Positions 18,892-29,272 of a stretch of DNA of 64,000 bases are shown piece after piece (position 1 is the first letter of the stretch; every line of letters begins with the position of its first letter). This stretch comes from Nitrospira lenta (GTDB lineage: Bacteria > Nitrospirota > Nitrospiria > Nitrospirales > Nitrospiraceae). Both the position numbers and the translations under genes were made by a program. A model generated the notes under the pieces. The model searched no databases. It saw only the letters and a list, made by a program, of their open reading frames with translations, and was not told the origin of the DNA. The DNA lies in NCBI GenBank assembly GCA_945905765.1, contig CAMDPZ010000003.1, positions 1-64,000 of the forward strand, given 5' to 3'.

Positions 18892-19168
18892 GCCAAGTTA
18901 CGTGGCCGGCTCCTGAACCGGTTGGCGACACAGATGATAAAGAGAAAAAACAGAAAGAAGCGCGGGCTGGACTGACTGGCTCATGGAAGAGACAAAATCG
19001 ATCACGAGACCCATCTTGGTTATAAATCGCGCAGCATGTACCATGGCATTTCAAACCTTGTCAAGCCATTGCTGGGCCAGGGGCACACCAGCCCAGCCGC
19101 GCGCGAGGTGGACAAGCCTCGCCCGGTCGCCTATAGTGTCGCACCGTGCGAGGAGCGGGATTCTTCGA

Positions 19169-20260
19169 ATGTTTTTACGAACGCTGCTAGACCGTTACAT
19201 CTTCTCCGAACTCCTGTCCCCGTTTAGCTTAAGCCTCGGAGCCCTCTGCTTCGTCATGCTCACGCGGGAACTCCTGCGCCTGGTGGAACTGCTGGTCACC
19301 AAGGGCGTCGGGATCGTGGCCGTGCTGCAAGTCTTTGCCCATTTGATGCCCTCATTCCTCGTGTTGACCCTCCCCATCGCCGGGATTATCGCCTCCATTA
19401 CCGCCTTCGGACGGCTATCCTTCGATAAAGAACTAGTGGCGATGCAGGCGGCGGGAATGAGCCTCATGCGATTGACCCGACCCGTGCTGCTCTTTGCCCT
19501 GCTCGTATTCGGACTGACCCTCTGTTTGGCTCAATGGGGGCAACCCTGGAGCTCCATTAACCTCAAGAAGGTGGCGCTGAACCTCCTGAAGGATCAGTTG
19601 GTGCTGGCGCTGGAACGGGGCACATTTAACGAGCCCATCCCCAATCTGACGATCTATGTCCCGGATGGAACGCCAGGGCAGGCCACGACCGGCATCTTCA
19701 TCTCCGATGCGCGCAATGCCGACAATCCCCGCATCATCGTGGCGCAACAGTACGAAGTCCTGATGGACGCCTCCAGCAATCAAGTTGCGCTCCATCTGCA
19801 ACAGGGCGTCATTCACAACCGGCCGAATCAGAGCGATCAATACGAACAGACCGTCTTTACCAGTTACGATCTGAAGCTCTCGCTCAACCAGAGCGGCTAT
19901 GCGGCCACGGAGGAACGGCCTTCCTACCACGCGATTATCGCCCTGCTCACCGAGTCCCAATGGCGCGACCCCTCCGCGCTCCGACGATTGATGGAATACT
20001 ATAAGGATCTGGCCTTCCCCACCGCCTCGCTGGTGTTTTGCCTGCTGGGGGTGCCGGTCGGCATCGTCTCAAAACGGTCCGGACGTATGGGCGGATTTGC
20101 GGTCGGCGTATTAATCGTCGTCATGTACTACATGCTGAACGTCGCCTGCGAATTCCTGGTCACAACGGCGGTCCTGCCGCCCTTTGCCGGAGCCTGGCTG
20201 CCGAACGGCATCTTCACGCTCGCGACCATCGTATCGCTGTACATCATGAATCGCCGGTAA
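19169..20260 (+). CDS. lptF: LPS export permease LptF
   Basis: MFLRTLLDRYIFSELLSPFSLSLGALCFVMLTRELLRLVELLVTKGV; LptF/G permease; followed by lptG. Confidence 0.88.
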   Translation: MFLRTLLDRYIFSELLSPFSLSLGALCFVMLTRELLRLVELLVTKGVGIVAVLQVFAHLMPSFLVLTLPIAGIIASITAFGRLSFDKELVAMQAAGMSLMRLTRPVLLFALLVFGLTLCLAQWGQPWSSINLKKVALNLLKDQLVLALERGTFNEPIPNLTIYVPDGTPGQATTGIFISDARNADNPRIIVAQQYEVLMDASSNQVALHLQQGVIHNRPNQSDQYEQTVFTSYDLKLSLNQSGYAATEERPSYHAIIALLTESQWRDPSALRRLMEYYKDLAFPTASLVFCLLGVPVGIVSKRSGRMGGFAVGVLIVVMYYMLNVACEFLVTTAVLPPFAGAWLPNGIFTLATIVSLYIMNRR

Positions 20261-20264
20261 CTCT

Positions 20265-21356
20265 ATGCCTATTCTCTTTCGCTATCTCCTTCGCGAATAC
20301 AGCAAAATCTTCATGATGTGCTTCAGCGGCCTGATGACGATTTACCTCGTCATCGACTTCTTCGAGAAGGTGCGCCGATTCTTGCGTCACGACGCCAACT
20401 GGCTCGACGTCCTGACCTATTTCCTGCTCAAAACGCCGGCGATTTTCTTCCAGATTGCGCCGTTGGCCATCCTCATGGCCACCCTCCTCACATTTGGGCT
20501 GCTCATGCGCGGCCATGAAATCACGGCCATGCGCAGTTGCGGCATCAGCCTCCCCTGGATCACCGCCCCCTTCATTGCCTTCGCCGCAGGCCTGTCCCTC
20601 GTACTCTTATTATTCAGCTCCACCGTCATTCCTTTAGCCGCCGGCAAGTCCGAAGAAATCAGGACCACGCGCATCGAAAAAAAACCGCAGGCCGCAGCCT
20701 TGGTCCTCCAGCAGCCCTGGATGCGAATCAGCGCCGACAGCCTCATGCAGGTCACCAGCGTCTCCGTCGACGGGAAACGCTTAGGCCAGGTGCACCTCTT
20801 TCAGTTCGATCAGAATTTCCAACTCGTCGATATCGCCGAAGCCAAGGAAGCCCGCTACGATGGGTCAGCCTGGACGCTTTATCAAGGCCAGCACCGGCGG
20901 TTTGCTCAAGACGGAGCCGTCACCATCACAGGATTCCACCGTGAAGCCTTCCCGCTAACCCTCATCCCGGACGACTTCACCGTCTGGCTCACCGGCGATT
21001 CTGAATTGATGACGTTCCACGATATCCGCGCCTATACCAGTCGGCGACACCAGGAAGGCACCCAAACCTCGCGCTTCCAAACGGACTATTACAGCCGCAT
21101 CGCCTTTCCCTTCGTCACGGTGATCATGGTCCTGGTCGGCATTGCGCTGAGCCTGCGCCGGAGCGGCGCCCGAGGAGGCAGCATGGCAGTAGGCATCGGA
21201 CAGGCGCTCGCCGTCGGTTTCTGTTACTGGACGACCCATTCCATCGCCATCGCGCTCGGCCGCGGCGGAGTCTTAACGCCTCTGCTCGCAGGCTGGATGG
21301 CCAATCTCCTCTTCATGAGCTTTGGGCTCTATCTCATGCTCAAGGTACGGTATTAG
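20265..21356 (+). CDS. lptG: LPS export permease LptG
   Basis: MPILFRYLLREYSKIFMMCFSGLMTIYLVIDFFEKVRRFLRH. Confidence 0.88.
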   Translation: MPILFRYLLREYSKIFMMCFSGLMTIYLVIDFFEKVRRFLRHDANWLDVLTYFLLKTPAIFFQIAPLAILMATLLTFGLLMRGHEITAMRSCGISLPWITAPFIAFAAGLSLVLLLFSSTVIPLAAGKSEEIRTTRIEKKPQAAALVLQQPWMRISADSLMQVTSVSVDGKRLGQVHLFQFDQNFQLVDIAEAKEARYDGSAWTLYQGQHRRFAQDGAVTITGFHREAFPLTLIPDDFTVWLTGDSELMTFHDIRAYTSRRHQEGTQTSRFQTDYYSRIAFPFVTVIMVLVGIALSLRRSGARGGSMAVGIGQALAVGFCYWTTHSIAIALGRGGVLTPLLAGWMANLLFMSFGLYLMLKVRY

Positions 21357-21489
21357 AATGAGACAGGCTGAAGGCTGAAGTATTCGGACTCCGAGCTTCA
21401 GCCTGCCTCACCTAATCCCACGGCGGTTGACTGCTCCCGGCGCTTCCGGTAAGTAAAGACAGGATCGTTACGAAAAGGATTTCACAAAC

Positions 21490-22746
21490 ATGCGGGCACG
21501 GGTCGTCGTCACAGGGCTGGGAGTGGTCTCTCCGATCGGCATCGGGATTAGTGAATTCTGGAAAGCCGCCCTCGCCGGCCAATCCGGCATCTCGGCCATT
21601 ACCTCGTTCGCTCCCTTTGCCATGGACGGGTACCGCTCCAAGGTGGCAGGCCAGGTGCGCGATTTTTCGGTCGAACGGTTTCTCGACAGTGCCCACGGCG
21701 AACGAGTCGATCGCTACGCCCAGTTCGCCCTGGTCTCCACGAAAGAAGCGCTGGCCGACTCGGGCCTCCAGATGGCGAAGGAAGACCCCCACCGGGTCGG
21801 AGTCATCGTAGGAGCCGGCATGGGTGGCATGGTCATGGGCGAACGTGAAGTCACGCAGCTCTATGAGCAGCAGAAACCCCATCGCGTCCATCCGAATTTC
21901 ATTCCCACCATCACGCTTAACTCCGCCTCCGGCATCATCGCGATGGCCTACGGGGCCAAGGGGCCCAATCTGACCATCTCGACCGCCTGCTCCTCCAGCG
22001 CCCATGCGCTCGGGCAAGCGCTCCACTGCATTCGCGAAGGCCGCGCCGATGTCGTGATTGTCGTAGGAGCCGACGCCAGCATCACCCCCCTCGTCTTTGC
22101 AGGATTTTGTTCCCTGCGCGCCCTCTCCTCCAAGTTCAACGATCAACCGGAAAAGGCCTCGCGCCCGTTCGAGCGGTCGCGCGACGGCTTCGTCATGGGA
22201 GAAGGGGCCGGCACCCTCATCTTGGAATCGGCTTCCCATGCCAAGAAACGCAAGGCCCGAATCTATGCAGAAGTGGCAGGCTACGCCGCCACCAGCGAGG
22301 CCTATCACATGGTCATCCCGCGCGAGGATGGGCTGGAAGTCGCGCACACGATGAAGCTGGCGCTTGCGGATGCAGGACTGACCCCGTCACAGGTGGATTA
22401 CATCAATGCCCATGCCACCTCGACGACGATCGGCGATGCAGTCGAAGCCAAGGCGATCCGACTGCTCTTTAAATCGCGCGCCGACAAGATCGCCATCAGC
22501 GCCACCAAGTCTCTGATCGGCCATACCCTGGGCGCAGCCGGAGCCATCGGAGGCATCGCTTCGGTGCTGGCCCTCCAGACTGGCCAGATCCATCCGACGG
22601 CCAATTACGAGGATCCGGACCCGGCCTGCGCCCTGGCAGGGCTCTCCCGCTCAGCACAGGAACGCCGCGTGAAAGTCGCCCTGCTGAACGCCTTTGGATT
22701 TGGCAGCAACAACGCCGCTGTGGTATTGAAACAAGCAACCACGTAA
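21490..22746 (+). CDS. Beta-ketoacyl-ACP synthase (FabF-like)
   Basis: RVVVTGLGVVSPIGIGISEFWKAALAG; active site STACSSSAHALGQA; NAHATSTTIGDAVE; KSLIGHTLGAAGAIG. Confidence 0.92.
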   Translation: MRARVVVTGLGVVSPIGIGISEFWKAALAGQSGISAITSFAPFAMDGYRSKVAGQVRDFSVERFLDSAHGERVDRYAQFALVSTKEALADSGLQMAKEDPHRVGVIVGAGMGGMVMGEREVTQLYEQQKPHRVHPNFIPTITLNSASGIIAMAYGAKGPNLTISTACSSSAHALGQALHCIREGRADVVIVVGADASITPLVFAGFCSLRALSSKFNDQPEKASRPFERSRDGFVMGEGAGTLILESASHAKKRKARIYAEVAGYAATSEAYHMVIPREDGLEVAHTMKLALADAGLTPSQVDYINAHATSTTIGDAVEAKAIRLLFKSRADKIAISATKSLIGHTLGAAGAIGGIASVLALQTGQIHPTANYEDPDPACALAGLSRSAQERRVKVALLNAFGFGSNNAAVVLKQATT

Positions 22747-22769
22747 CGAACTAACGAGAGAATCCATCG

Positions 22770-23084
22770 ATGGCAACAGATCCCACCATATCCCTGAAGA
22801 TCCGCACCTCCTTGGGCGACTACCTCAAACAAGATCCCGCGACGATACTGGTCACCCATCATCTGCGCGACGACTTAGGGCTCGACTCGATGGCGGTCAT
22901 CGAATTGCTCTATCGCATCGAGGAAGCCTTCGATCTCCAGATCCCGGACCAGGATCTGGTGGGACTGACGACGGTCGGCCATGTCGTGAACTATGTTGAA
23001 AAACGGTTGGGGAAAACTGCCGCTGCAGCCCCGACGAAAAAACCAGCGACGCCTAAAAAACCGACGAGCAAACAGAAGCCCTAA
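22770..23084 (+). CDS. Acyl carrier protein with basic C-terminal extension
   Basis: HHLRDDLGLDSMAVIELLYRIEEAFDLQIPDQDLVGLTTVGHVVNYVEKRL then TAAAAPTKKPATPKKPTSKQKP; DSM phosphopantetheine site. Confidence 0.88.
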   Translation: MATDPTISLKIRTSLGDYLKQDPATILVTHHLRDDLGLDSMAVIELLYRIEEAFDLQIPDQDLVGLTTVGHVVNYVEKRLGKTAAAAPTKKPATPKKPTSKQKP

Positions 23085-23087
23085 CCC

Positions 23088-24176
23088 ATGGCCACTCGTC
23101 CACGCAGCCCCATTACCCTGGCACAGATCCACAGCATCGTCGGAGGAGAACTGGTCGGCTCGCCACAAGCCAGCGTCACCAGTCTGGCTGGCTTTGAAGA
23201 AGCAGGCCCGAACGATCTGACCTTCATCACAGGGGATCGGATGCTCAAGACGAGCGGACCGAGCAGAGCCGGCATACTCCTCGCACACCGACGCCTGACC
23301 GAGCTTCCCAATCCTCACATCGTCGTGGCTAATCCAGGCTTAGCTTTTGCGCAGACTGCCACCGCCTTCTTCTGCCCGGTCGCGCCTCCGCGCGGCATCG
23401 ATCAGAGGGTGGTCCGTGGCCAGGACACAGAGATCGGCTTAGATGTCTCGATCTGGCCGGGAGTGACTCTGGGAGACCGGGTGACCATCGGCGCGCGCGT
23501 GATTCTCTATCCCGGCGTGTTCATCGGCAACGATACGACCATCGGAGACGATACCCTCCTCTATCCCAACGTCGTCGTCAGGGAAGGCTGCACCATCGGC
23601 GCTCGTGTCATCGTGCATAGTGGCACGGTCATCGGAAGCGACGGATTCGGCTATGTGCAAGATCAAGGACGGCATTACAAGATTCCCCAACTTGGCGGGG
23701 TTACAATTGAAGACGATGTCGAGCTCGGCGCGAATGTGACGGTCGATCGCGCCACATTGGGCCAGACAATCATCCAGCAAGGCACCAAGGTCGACAACCT
23801 GGTCCAAATCGCCCATAACGTCACGATCGGCGCCCATTCCATCATCGTCTCGCAGGTCGGGATCGCCGGCAGCACTCGCGTGGGCCATCACGTCATGATC
23901 GGGGGACAGGCAGGACTGGCGGATCACCTCGTGATCGGCGATCAAGTCATGATTGCCGCGCGCGCCGGCGTCAATCGCAATCTCGAACCGAACCAAATCG
24001 TTTCGGGAGCTCCCGTCATGCCCCATGAAGTCTGGATCAAGGCTCAGGCCGTGATTCCACGGCTTCCTGAGCTCCGACAGACCGTGCGTGTATTGGAAGA
24101 AAAGATGAAGCAGTTGGAAGCCAGCCCCAAAGCGCCTCGCGCCTCGAAGACGAAACCGAAGAAGCGGACCAGATAG
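23088..24176 (+). CDS. lpxD: UDP-3-O-(3-hydroxymyristoyl)glucosamine N-acyltransferase
   Basis: Left-handed beta-helix hexapeptide repeats; GSDGFGYVQDQGRHYKIPQLGGVTIEDDVELGANVTVDRATLGQTII. Confidence 0.93.
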   Translation: MATRPRSPITLAQIHSIVGGELVGSPQASVTSLAGFEEAGPNDLTFITGDRMLKTSGPSRAGILLAHRRLTELPNPHIVVANPGLAFAQTATAFFCPVAPPRGIDQRVVRGQDTEIGLDVSIWPGVTLGDRVTIGARVILYPGVFIGNDTTIGDDTLLYPNVVVREGCTIGARVIVHSGTVIGSDGFGYVQDQGRHYKIPQLGGVTIEDDVELGANVTVDRATLGQTIIQQGTKVDNLVQIAHNVTIGAHSIIVSQVGIAGSTRVGHHVMIGGQAGLADHLVIGDQVMIAARAGVNRNLEPNQIVSGAPVMPHEVWIKAQAVIPRLPELRQTVRVLEEKMKQLEASPKAPRASKTKPKKRTR

Positions 24177-24194
24177 CAAAGAGATCTGCGGCCC

Positions 24195-24716
24195 CTACCC
24201 GATAATCCCTCGCCAGCCGAACAGCTTCGCCCAGTAGAACCCGGCCCAGGGCATCAAAACAGCAGGGACAGGATCAAGATCGCCCTGCATCATGGCGAAA
24301 GCCCCGGCGCCGAAAATCAACGATGCTCCGGCAAGCGTCATCAGCGGAACGAATCGCCGCCCCGCATGAGCGATGGTCGGCACCTCCGGTTCAAGCTTGG
24401 CTTTCTTGTTATGCCGAGTAACCGCGCTTCGCATGCGAGCGGCATAGACCTCGGGAAAATTCGCCAGCAGATAACGGTGATAGCGGGTCTGCCCCCACCC
24501 GCACAACGCGCCGACCACGATCAAACCTGAACTGGCCAAAAACGTCACCCAAGTATAGGTATGGTTCGCCAGCAGCTGATAGCCCAGCGATCCCACTCCG
24601 CCGACCATACAGACCAGCCCGACCACTCCGGCCGGCATGAGGATATAGGACCGGACATAGAAACGAGCCTGTTCCTCAATCTTTTCCGGTCGCAACATTG
24701 TCACAAGTTTTGGCAT
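24195..24716 (-). CDS. Hypothetical membrane protein
   Basis: Several hydrophobic segments (YILMPAGVVGLVCMVGGVGSLGYQLLA; WVTFLASSGLIVVGALCG). Confidence 0.6.
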   Translation of the reverse strand: MPKLVTMLRPEKIEEQARFYVRSYILMPAGVVGLVCMVGGVGSLGYQLLANHTYTWVTFLASSGLIVVGALCGWGQTRYHRYLLANFPEVYAARMRSAVTRHNKKAKLEPEVPTIAHAGRRFVPLMTLAGASLIFGAGAFAMMQGDLDPVPAVLMPWAGFYWAKLFGWRGIIG

Positions 24717-25313
24717 CGACGTTCTCCCACCCCATGAGGCTGCAAGCTGTCATCCTTCTCGATGAAGGAAGGCAACAAACCGCGGCATCATACCATCCTT
24801 CTCTCGCTTGTTACATGGACATGAAGTGGCAAAGAAGCCTCTTCTGCCTCACCCGATTGAAGCGAACGCGCCATCTCCAGGCCCAGACGCGAAATTGTGG
24901 ATGACCGGCGCTAAACAGTAGGTAGCATAACCGGTTTTTCCATGAGACGCCATCCCCAGCTGACTCCATCGCCTACAGACAGGCCTCTGCACGAAAATAC
25001 CGCTCCCTGACTGAGGATTTTCCATCATCACCCTGAAAATCTGCGTAAAAAAAGGCGACAAGAACTGACGCCATGAGCCCCCCTCATGTCTATGTCCACA
25101 AAATATGTGCACGGCTTGGGGATAACCATGTGGATGAGTCGCCAACTGCCTACCACACGACAGAGCCTTGCAGATTGCCCAATCAGTAGGCAGTGCAACC
25201 TGTGAGATTTCAGCAAGATGTGATGGCAGACAAAAAACGATCTTCAGAAAAAGAGCGCGAATGACTCTCGCGAAAGAAAATTATTTTAATTGAACGTACA
25301 GAACTGGACAGAC

Positions 25314-26405
25314 TTATCGCTTATTTTTCAGGCTGGCACCGAGGGCTGCCAGCAACTGTCGATTTTCTTTCGCAGTCTTGATGGCAAGACGAATCATCTG
25401 GCTGGTCAGGCCTGGCAGGGTCGAACAATCGCGGACCAGTAGCCTCTCAGCAGCCAGCCGATCCGTCACCTCGCCAGCGCTCGTCGTCGCAGGCAACTCG
25501 ATCAGCACAAAATTCGCCGCTGATGGGTAGACCCTCAGCCCGGACAGGGAACGAAGCCCCTGCATGAATCGTGACCGCTCACCCTTCATGAAAGTGCGGC
25601 TTTTGGTCGCATAGGCCTGGTCCTGCAACACCGCCAAGGAGACCTCCTGCGCCAGTGTGTTGACCGACCAGGGAGGCTGACGATCTTTCAGCCGCGCAAC
25701 GACCTGACTCGCGCCAACCAGATAACCGATTCGCAACCCCGGCATGGCATAGAACTTTGTCAGACTGCGCAGGACGATCAGACGAGGATATTCGCTCACC
25801 AGCGAGACCACCGACTGAGCCGGACAATAGTCGATGAAGGCCTCGTCCACGATCAGCCAGCCCTGCTGCCGTTCAGTGGCCTCAGCCAGCTCGCGCAGAG
25901 CCTGCCGCTCCAGCACCTGACCGGTCGGATTGTTGGGGTTACACAAAAAGAGGGCATCGAATTTCGACCGTGGGGCCGAGAACCTTCGCAGCAAGTCTTT
26001 CACGGGAGGGAGAAACCGTTCCTCCCGCCTGGCATGCAGATACTGGAACGAACTCCCTGCATCGGTCAAGGCGCTCGCATATTCCTCAAACGTGGGACCA
26101 GCAATGAGCGCCGACTTGATCCCCAGCGCGCGGGGCAGCAGATGGATCAGCTCCGTCGAGCCGTTGCCGACGAGGATCATGTCAGAATCGACGTCGCACT
26201 GTTGCGCCAATTCCTGTCGAAGCTGCCAGCAGTCCGGGTCCGGATAATGGACGATCTGCTTGAGCGCCGTGCGAATGGCACGAAGCCCTGCTGCCGGGAA
26301 GCCCAATGGATTGATGCTGGCGCTAAAGTCCACGATCCGATCGACGGGAACCCGTTGCTCCCGCGCGACCTTGTAGACATTCCCTCCGTGAATCGGCTGT
26401 GTCAT
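25314..26405 (-). CDS. cobD: L-threonine-O-3-phosphate decarboxylase / HisC-type aminotransferase of cobalamin biosynthesis
   Basis: MTQPIHGGNVYKVAREQRVPVDRIVDFSASINPLGFPAAGLRAI; LRSLTKFYAMPGLRIGYLVG; cobalamin cluster context. Confidence 0.85.
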   Translation of the reverse strand: MTQPIHGGNVYKVAREQRVPVDRIVDFSASINPLGFPAAGLRAIRTALKQIVHYPDPDCWQLRQELAQQCDVDSDMILVGNGSTELIHLLPRALGIKSALIAGPTFEEYASALTDAGSSFQYLHARREERFLPPVKDLLRRFSAPRSKFDALFLCNPNNPTGQVLERQALRELAEATERQQGWLIVDEAFIDYCPAQSVVSLVSEYPRLIVLRSLTKFYAMPGLRIGYLVGASQVVARLKDRQPPWSVNTLAQEVSLAVLQDQAYATKSRTFMKGERSRFMQGLRSLSGLRVYPSAANFVLIELPATTSAGEVTDRLAAERLLVRDCSTLPGLTSQMIRLAIKTAKENRQLLAALGASLKNKR

Positions 26406-27364
26406 TCCCTCACCATCAACAGCCACCCCACGCCCCACAAGACGCCCAGTAGACTGGCCCACAACATAAGCCGGAGTGCTCGACCGATATGCTCACTCGT
26501 CAGGGGTTGATCCGGATCGCCAAGACAAGGCCGTTCAACAAGCAGGCCGTCATAACGATTGCTCCCGCCCAACTGCACGCCGAGCGCGCCGGCCATCGCT
26601 GCCTCCGGATGGCCGCTGTTCGGGCTGGGATGGGCTCCCCCGTCCCGCAAGAGGATCTGCCAGGCCCTCTGCATGGCAGGCCAGGATCGAGCCACAATTC
26701 CCTCTGACAAGACCAACAAGAGCGCGGTAATGCGAGCCGGAATAAAATTCACCACGTCATCCAATCGGGCCGACGCCCAGCCGAACCACCGGTATCGCTC
26801 GTCCATATGGCCGATCATCGAATCCAATGTGCTGATCGCCTTATAGGCCAGGGCCAAGGGCGCGCCCCCTATCACCAGATAGAAGAGGGGCGCAATGATT
26901 CCGTCCGCCGTGCTTTCCGCAATCGTTTCCACCGAGGCTCGCACGATATCGGCTTCAGCCATCTCCCCCGTATCGCGTCCGACAATCTTCGCGAGGGAGG
27001 CTCTCGCTTCCGTCAACGAGGAGGTGTGAAGCGCCCTCTGTACGGAGCGGATATGGTCGATCAGATCGCGGACCGCAAGCGTGGTCCAAGCCAGCAGCAC
27101 CGTGGCCACACTGCCCCATAACGCATCGATCGAACCGGCAAACTGGATGAGTCCCGTGCCAGCTACATAGGCCGCACTTGGCAACCCGACGGCCAGCAGC
27201 AGGCCGGCCATCCGTTGCTTGGCGGGAGACAGGAGGAGCTGATGGACGCACCGGTCACACCAAGTGATGATAAATCCCATCCAACGCACCGGATGGGGAA
27301 ACCAGCGGGGATCTCCCACAGCCGCGTCCAAGGCACAGGCCAATGCCAATTCGCCTCCGGTCAT
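26402..27364 (-). CDS. cbiB: Adenosylcobinamide-phosphate synthase
   Basis: ALDAAVGDPRWFPHPVRWMGFII; SVETIAESTADGIIAPLFYLVIGGAPLALAYKAISTLDSMIGHMDERYRWFGWASARLDDVVNFIPARITA. Confidence 0.92.
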   Translation of the reverse strand: MTGGELALACALDAAVGDPRWFPHPVRWMGFIITWCDRCVHQLLLSPAKQRMAGLLLAVGLPSAAYVAGTGLIQFAGSIDALWGSVATVLLAWTTLAVRDLIDHIRSVQRALHTSSLTEARASLAKIVGRDTGEMAEADIVRASVETIAESTADGIIAPLFYLVIGGAPLALAYKAISTLDSMIGHMDERYRWFGWASARLDDVVNFIPARITALLLVLSEGIVARSWPAMQRAWQILLRDGGAHPSPNSGHPEAAMAGALGVQLGGSNRYDGLLVERPCLGDPDQPLTSEHIGRALRLMLWASLLGVLWGVGWLLMVRE

Positions 27365-28113
27365 CGAAATAGCACCAGGGGCACGATCAGGATAAAGAGG
27401 ATCTCTGCCATTTCGTTCGTCGCACCCAACAAATCACCGGTAACGCCGCCGAACATCCGGTGAAACCACACGGTCGAAAGCCGGACGAGAACCGTGCCGA
27501 CAAGGAGGCAACCCAAGGCTAACCAGGGGCCCAACAAGAAAGATAAAATCAATCCTGCCGTGAGGGTTGCTACCGTGAGATGTCGCCAGGATAAATGGGC
27601 GAGAAACGATTGAGCCAATCCTCCCTCCGCCCTGGCATAGGTCACATGGAAGGATCCCATGACCATGGCCCAGCGGCCGACCACCGGCATGCCAAGCAGC
27701 AAGGCAAGATGCTCGTCGATCGGCATGTCATTGAGCCCGGCATAGCGGAGACCGAGCGAAAGAAAGAGCCCAGTCGCACCGATCGCCCCGATTCGTCCAT
27801 CCTTCATAATCGCCAGACGAGCCTGTGGAGTTCGCCCTCCGGCCAACCCGTCCACCATATCGGCTAAGCCGTCCTGATGGAGCCCGCGCGTGATGCCAAT
27901 GAGGAGCAGCATCAAGAGCAGACTCGTGACTTCTGCAGAAAAAATCTGCGCCAGAAACAGATCCGCCGTGACTAACAACAGGCCAAGAAGACAGCCCACA
28001 AAGGGATACCAACTCATGGAGGCAGCCAACTCCTCAGGCTTGGCATCATGCGTCGAACGGCTAAGAGGAACAGCAGTGAGAAACTGCCAAGCAAAAATAA
28101 ATGAACGTGCCAT
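27361..28113 (-). CDS. cobS: Adenosylcobinamide-GDP ribazoletransferase
   Basis: FLTAVPLSRS; HQDGLADMVDGLAGGRTPQARLAIMKDGRIGAIGATGLFLSLGLRYAGL. Confidence 0.92.
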   Translation of the reverse strand: MARSFIFAWQFLTAVPLSRSTHDAKPEELAASMSWYPFVGCLLGLLLVTADLFLAQIFSAEVTSLLLMLLLIGITRGLHQDGLADMVDGLAGGRTPQARLAIMKDGRIGAIGATGLFLSLGLRYAGLNDMPIDEHLALLLGMPVVGRWAMVMGSFHVTYARAEGGLAQSFLAHLSWRHLTVATLTAGLILSFLLGPWLALGCLLVGTVLVRLSTVWFHRMFGGVTGDLLGATNEMAEILFILIVPLVLFR

Positions 28114-28181
28114 GACAAATGGGGTAGCGGGATACGGGGGTAACGGGATAGAAGACGCGTGCGCGTCTATCCCTCTGCCCC

Positions 28182-29258
28182 TCATCCCTTTATCCCCTTA
28201 CCCCCTTCCGTTCGTTCCGACACCCCGGCCTCGTCGAACGTAGCCATCTCCGTGAGAATCTTGATTGCGGCAAAGACCAGACTTATCCCAAGACAAGCGC
28301 CGGTGCCTTCCCCTAAACGAAGGTCCAAATCGAATAGAGGCTTCAACCCAAGATGCTCCAATATCGCCTGATGACCTCGCTCGACCGACCGATGGGACGC
28401 AATCAGATAGTCTTTGCAGCGAGGTTGCAGACCCACGGCAATCAAAGCGGCCGCGCCTGCGATAAATCCGTCCAGCACGACCGGAATGCGAGCCGCTGCT
28501 GCGCCCAACATCAAGCCAGTCAACCCGGCGATTTCCAGCCCTCCCACCTTGGCGAGCACCTGCATCGCGTCCGCCTGATTGAGCCGATGGAGAGCGAGCG
28601 CCCGTTGAATCACCTCGATCTTATGAGCATGACTGGTATCGTCGATCCCGGTCCCTCGTCCTGTCACCTCGAAAACCGGACGACCCGTCATCACCGCGGC
28701 GATCGCCGAACTGGCGGTGGTGTTGCCGATCCCCATCTCCCCTGTCCCGATCAGGCCGATCCCCTGTTGCGCGGCTTCCCTGGCCAGCTCGATCCCGACT
28801 TGCAGCGCCTGCTCCGCCTGCGCGGGACTCATGGCAGGCTCCACCAGCAGATTGTTCGTGCCGGGCATGACCTTCTTATGGATCAGTCCGGGAGCCGCGT
28901 CGAAGTCGAAATTCACCCCGATATCCACGACGCGAACCTCGATGCCGGCATGACGAGCCAGCACATTGACTGCGGCACCCCCACGCAAAAAGTTCAGGAC
29001 CATCTGAGGCGTCACGGCGGAGGGATAAGCGCTTACCCCTTCGGCCGTCACTCCATGATCGGCCGCGAAGGTAAAGACGGCTCCGCGCGGAAGCTGAGGT
29101 TTCAGCTCCCCTGTAATCATGACGTAGCGCGCCGCCAGTTCTTCGAGCCGGCCCAGACTGCCGACCGGCTTCGTCAATCGATCGAGCCTCGCCTGCGCCT
29201 GTACCAACAGACGAGGGTCGGTCGGCTGAATCCGGTCGATGGTTTCACGCAACAACAT
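28182..29258 (-). CDS. cobT: Nicotinate-nucleotide-dimethylbenzimidazole phosphoribosyltransferase
   Basis: LTKPVGSLGRLEELAARYVMITGE; ADHGVTAEGVSAYPSAVTPQMVLNFLRGGAAVNVLAR; GTGEMGIGNTTASSAIAAVMTG. Confidence 0.94.
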   Translation of the reverse strand: MLLRETIDRIQPTDPRLLVQAQARLDRLTKPVGSLGRLEELAARYVMITGELKPQLPRGAVFTFAADHGVTAEGVSAYPSAVTPQMVLNFLRGGAAVNVLARHAGIEVRVVDIGVNFDFDAAPGLIHKKVMPGTNNLLVEPAMSPAQAEQALQVGIELAREAAQQGIGLIGTGEMGIGNTTASSAIAAVMTGRPVFEVTGRGTGIDDTSHAHKIEVIQRALALHRLNQADAMQVLAKVGGLEIAGLTGLMLGAAAARIPVVLDGFIAGAAALIAVGLQPRCKDYLIASHRSVERGHQAILEHLGLKPLFDLDLRLGEGTGACLGISLVFAAIKILTEMATFDEAGVSERTEGGKGIKG

Positions 29259-29272
29259 CCTCGAAACCCCTC

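Noticed and set aside
18995-19168. N-terminal extension of LptF in the ORF track (18983 start)
   Set aside because: LptF-like sequence begins at MFLRTLLDRY (19169); the upstream part is spacer.
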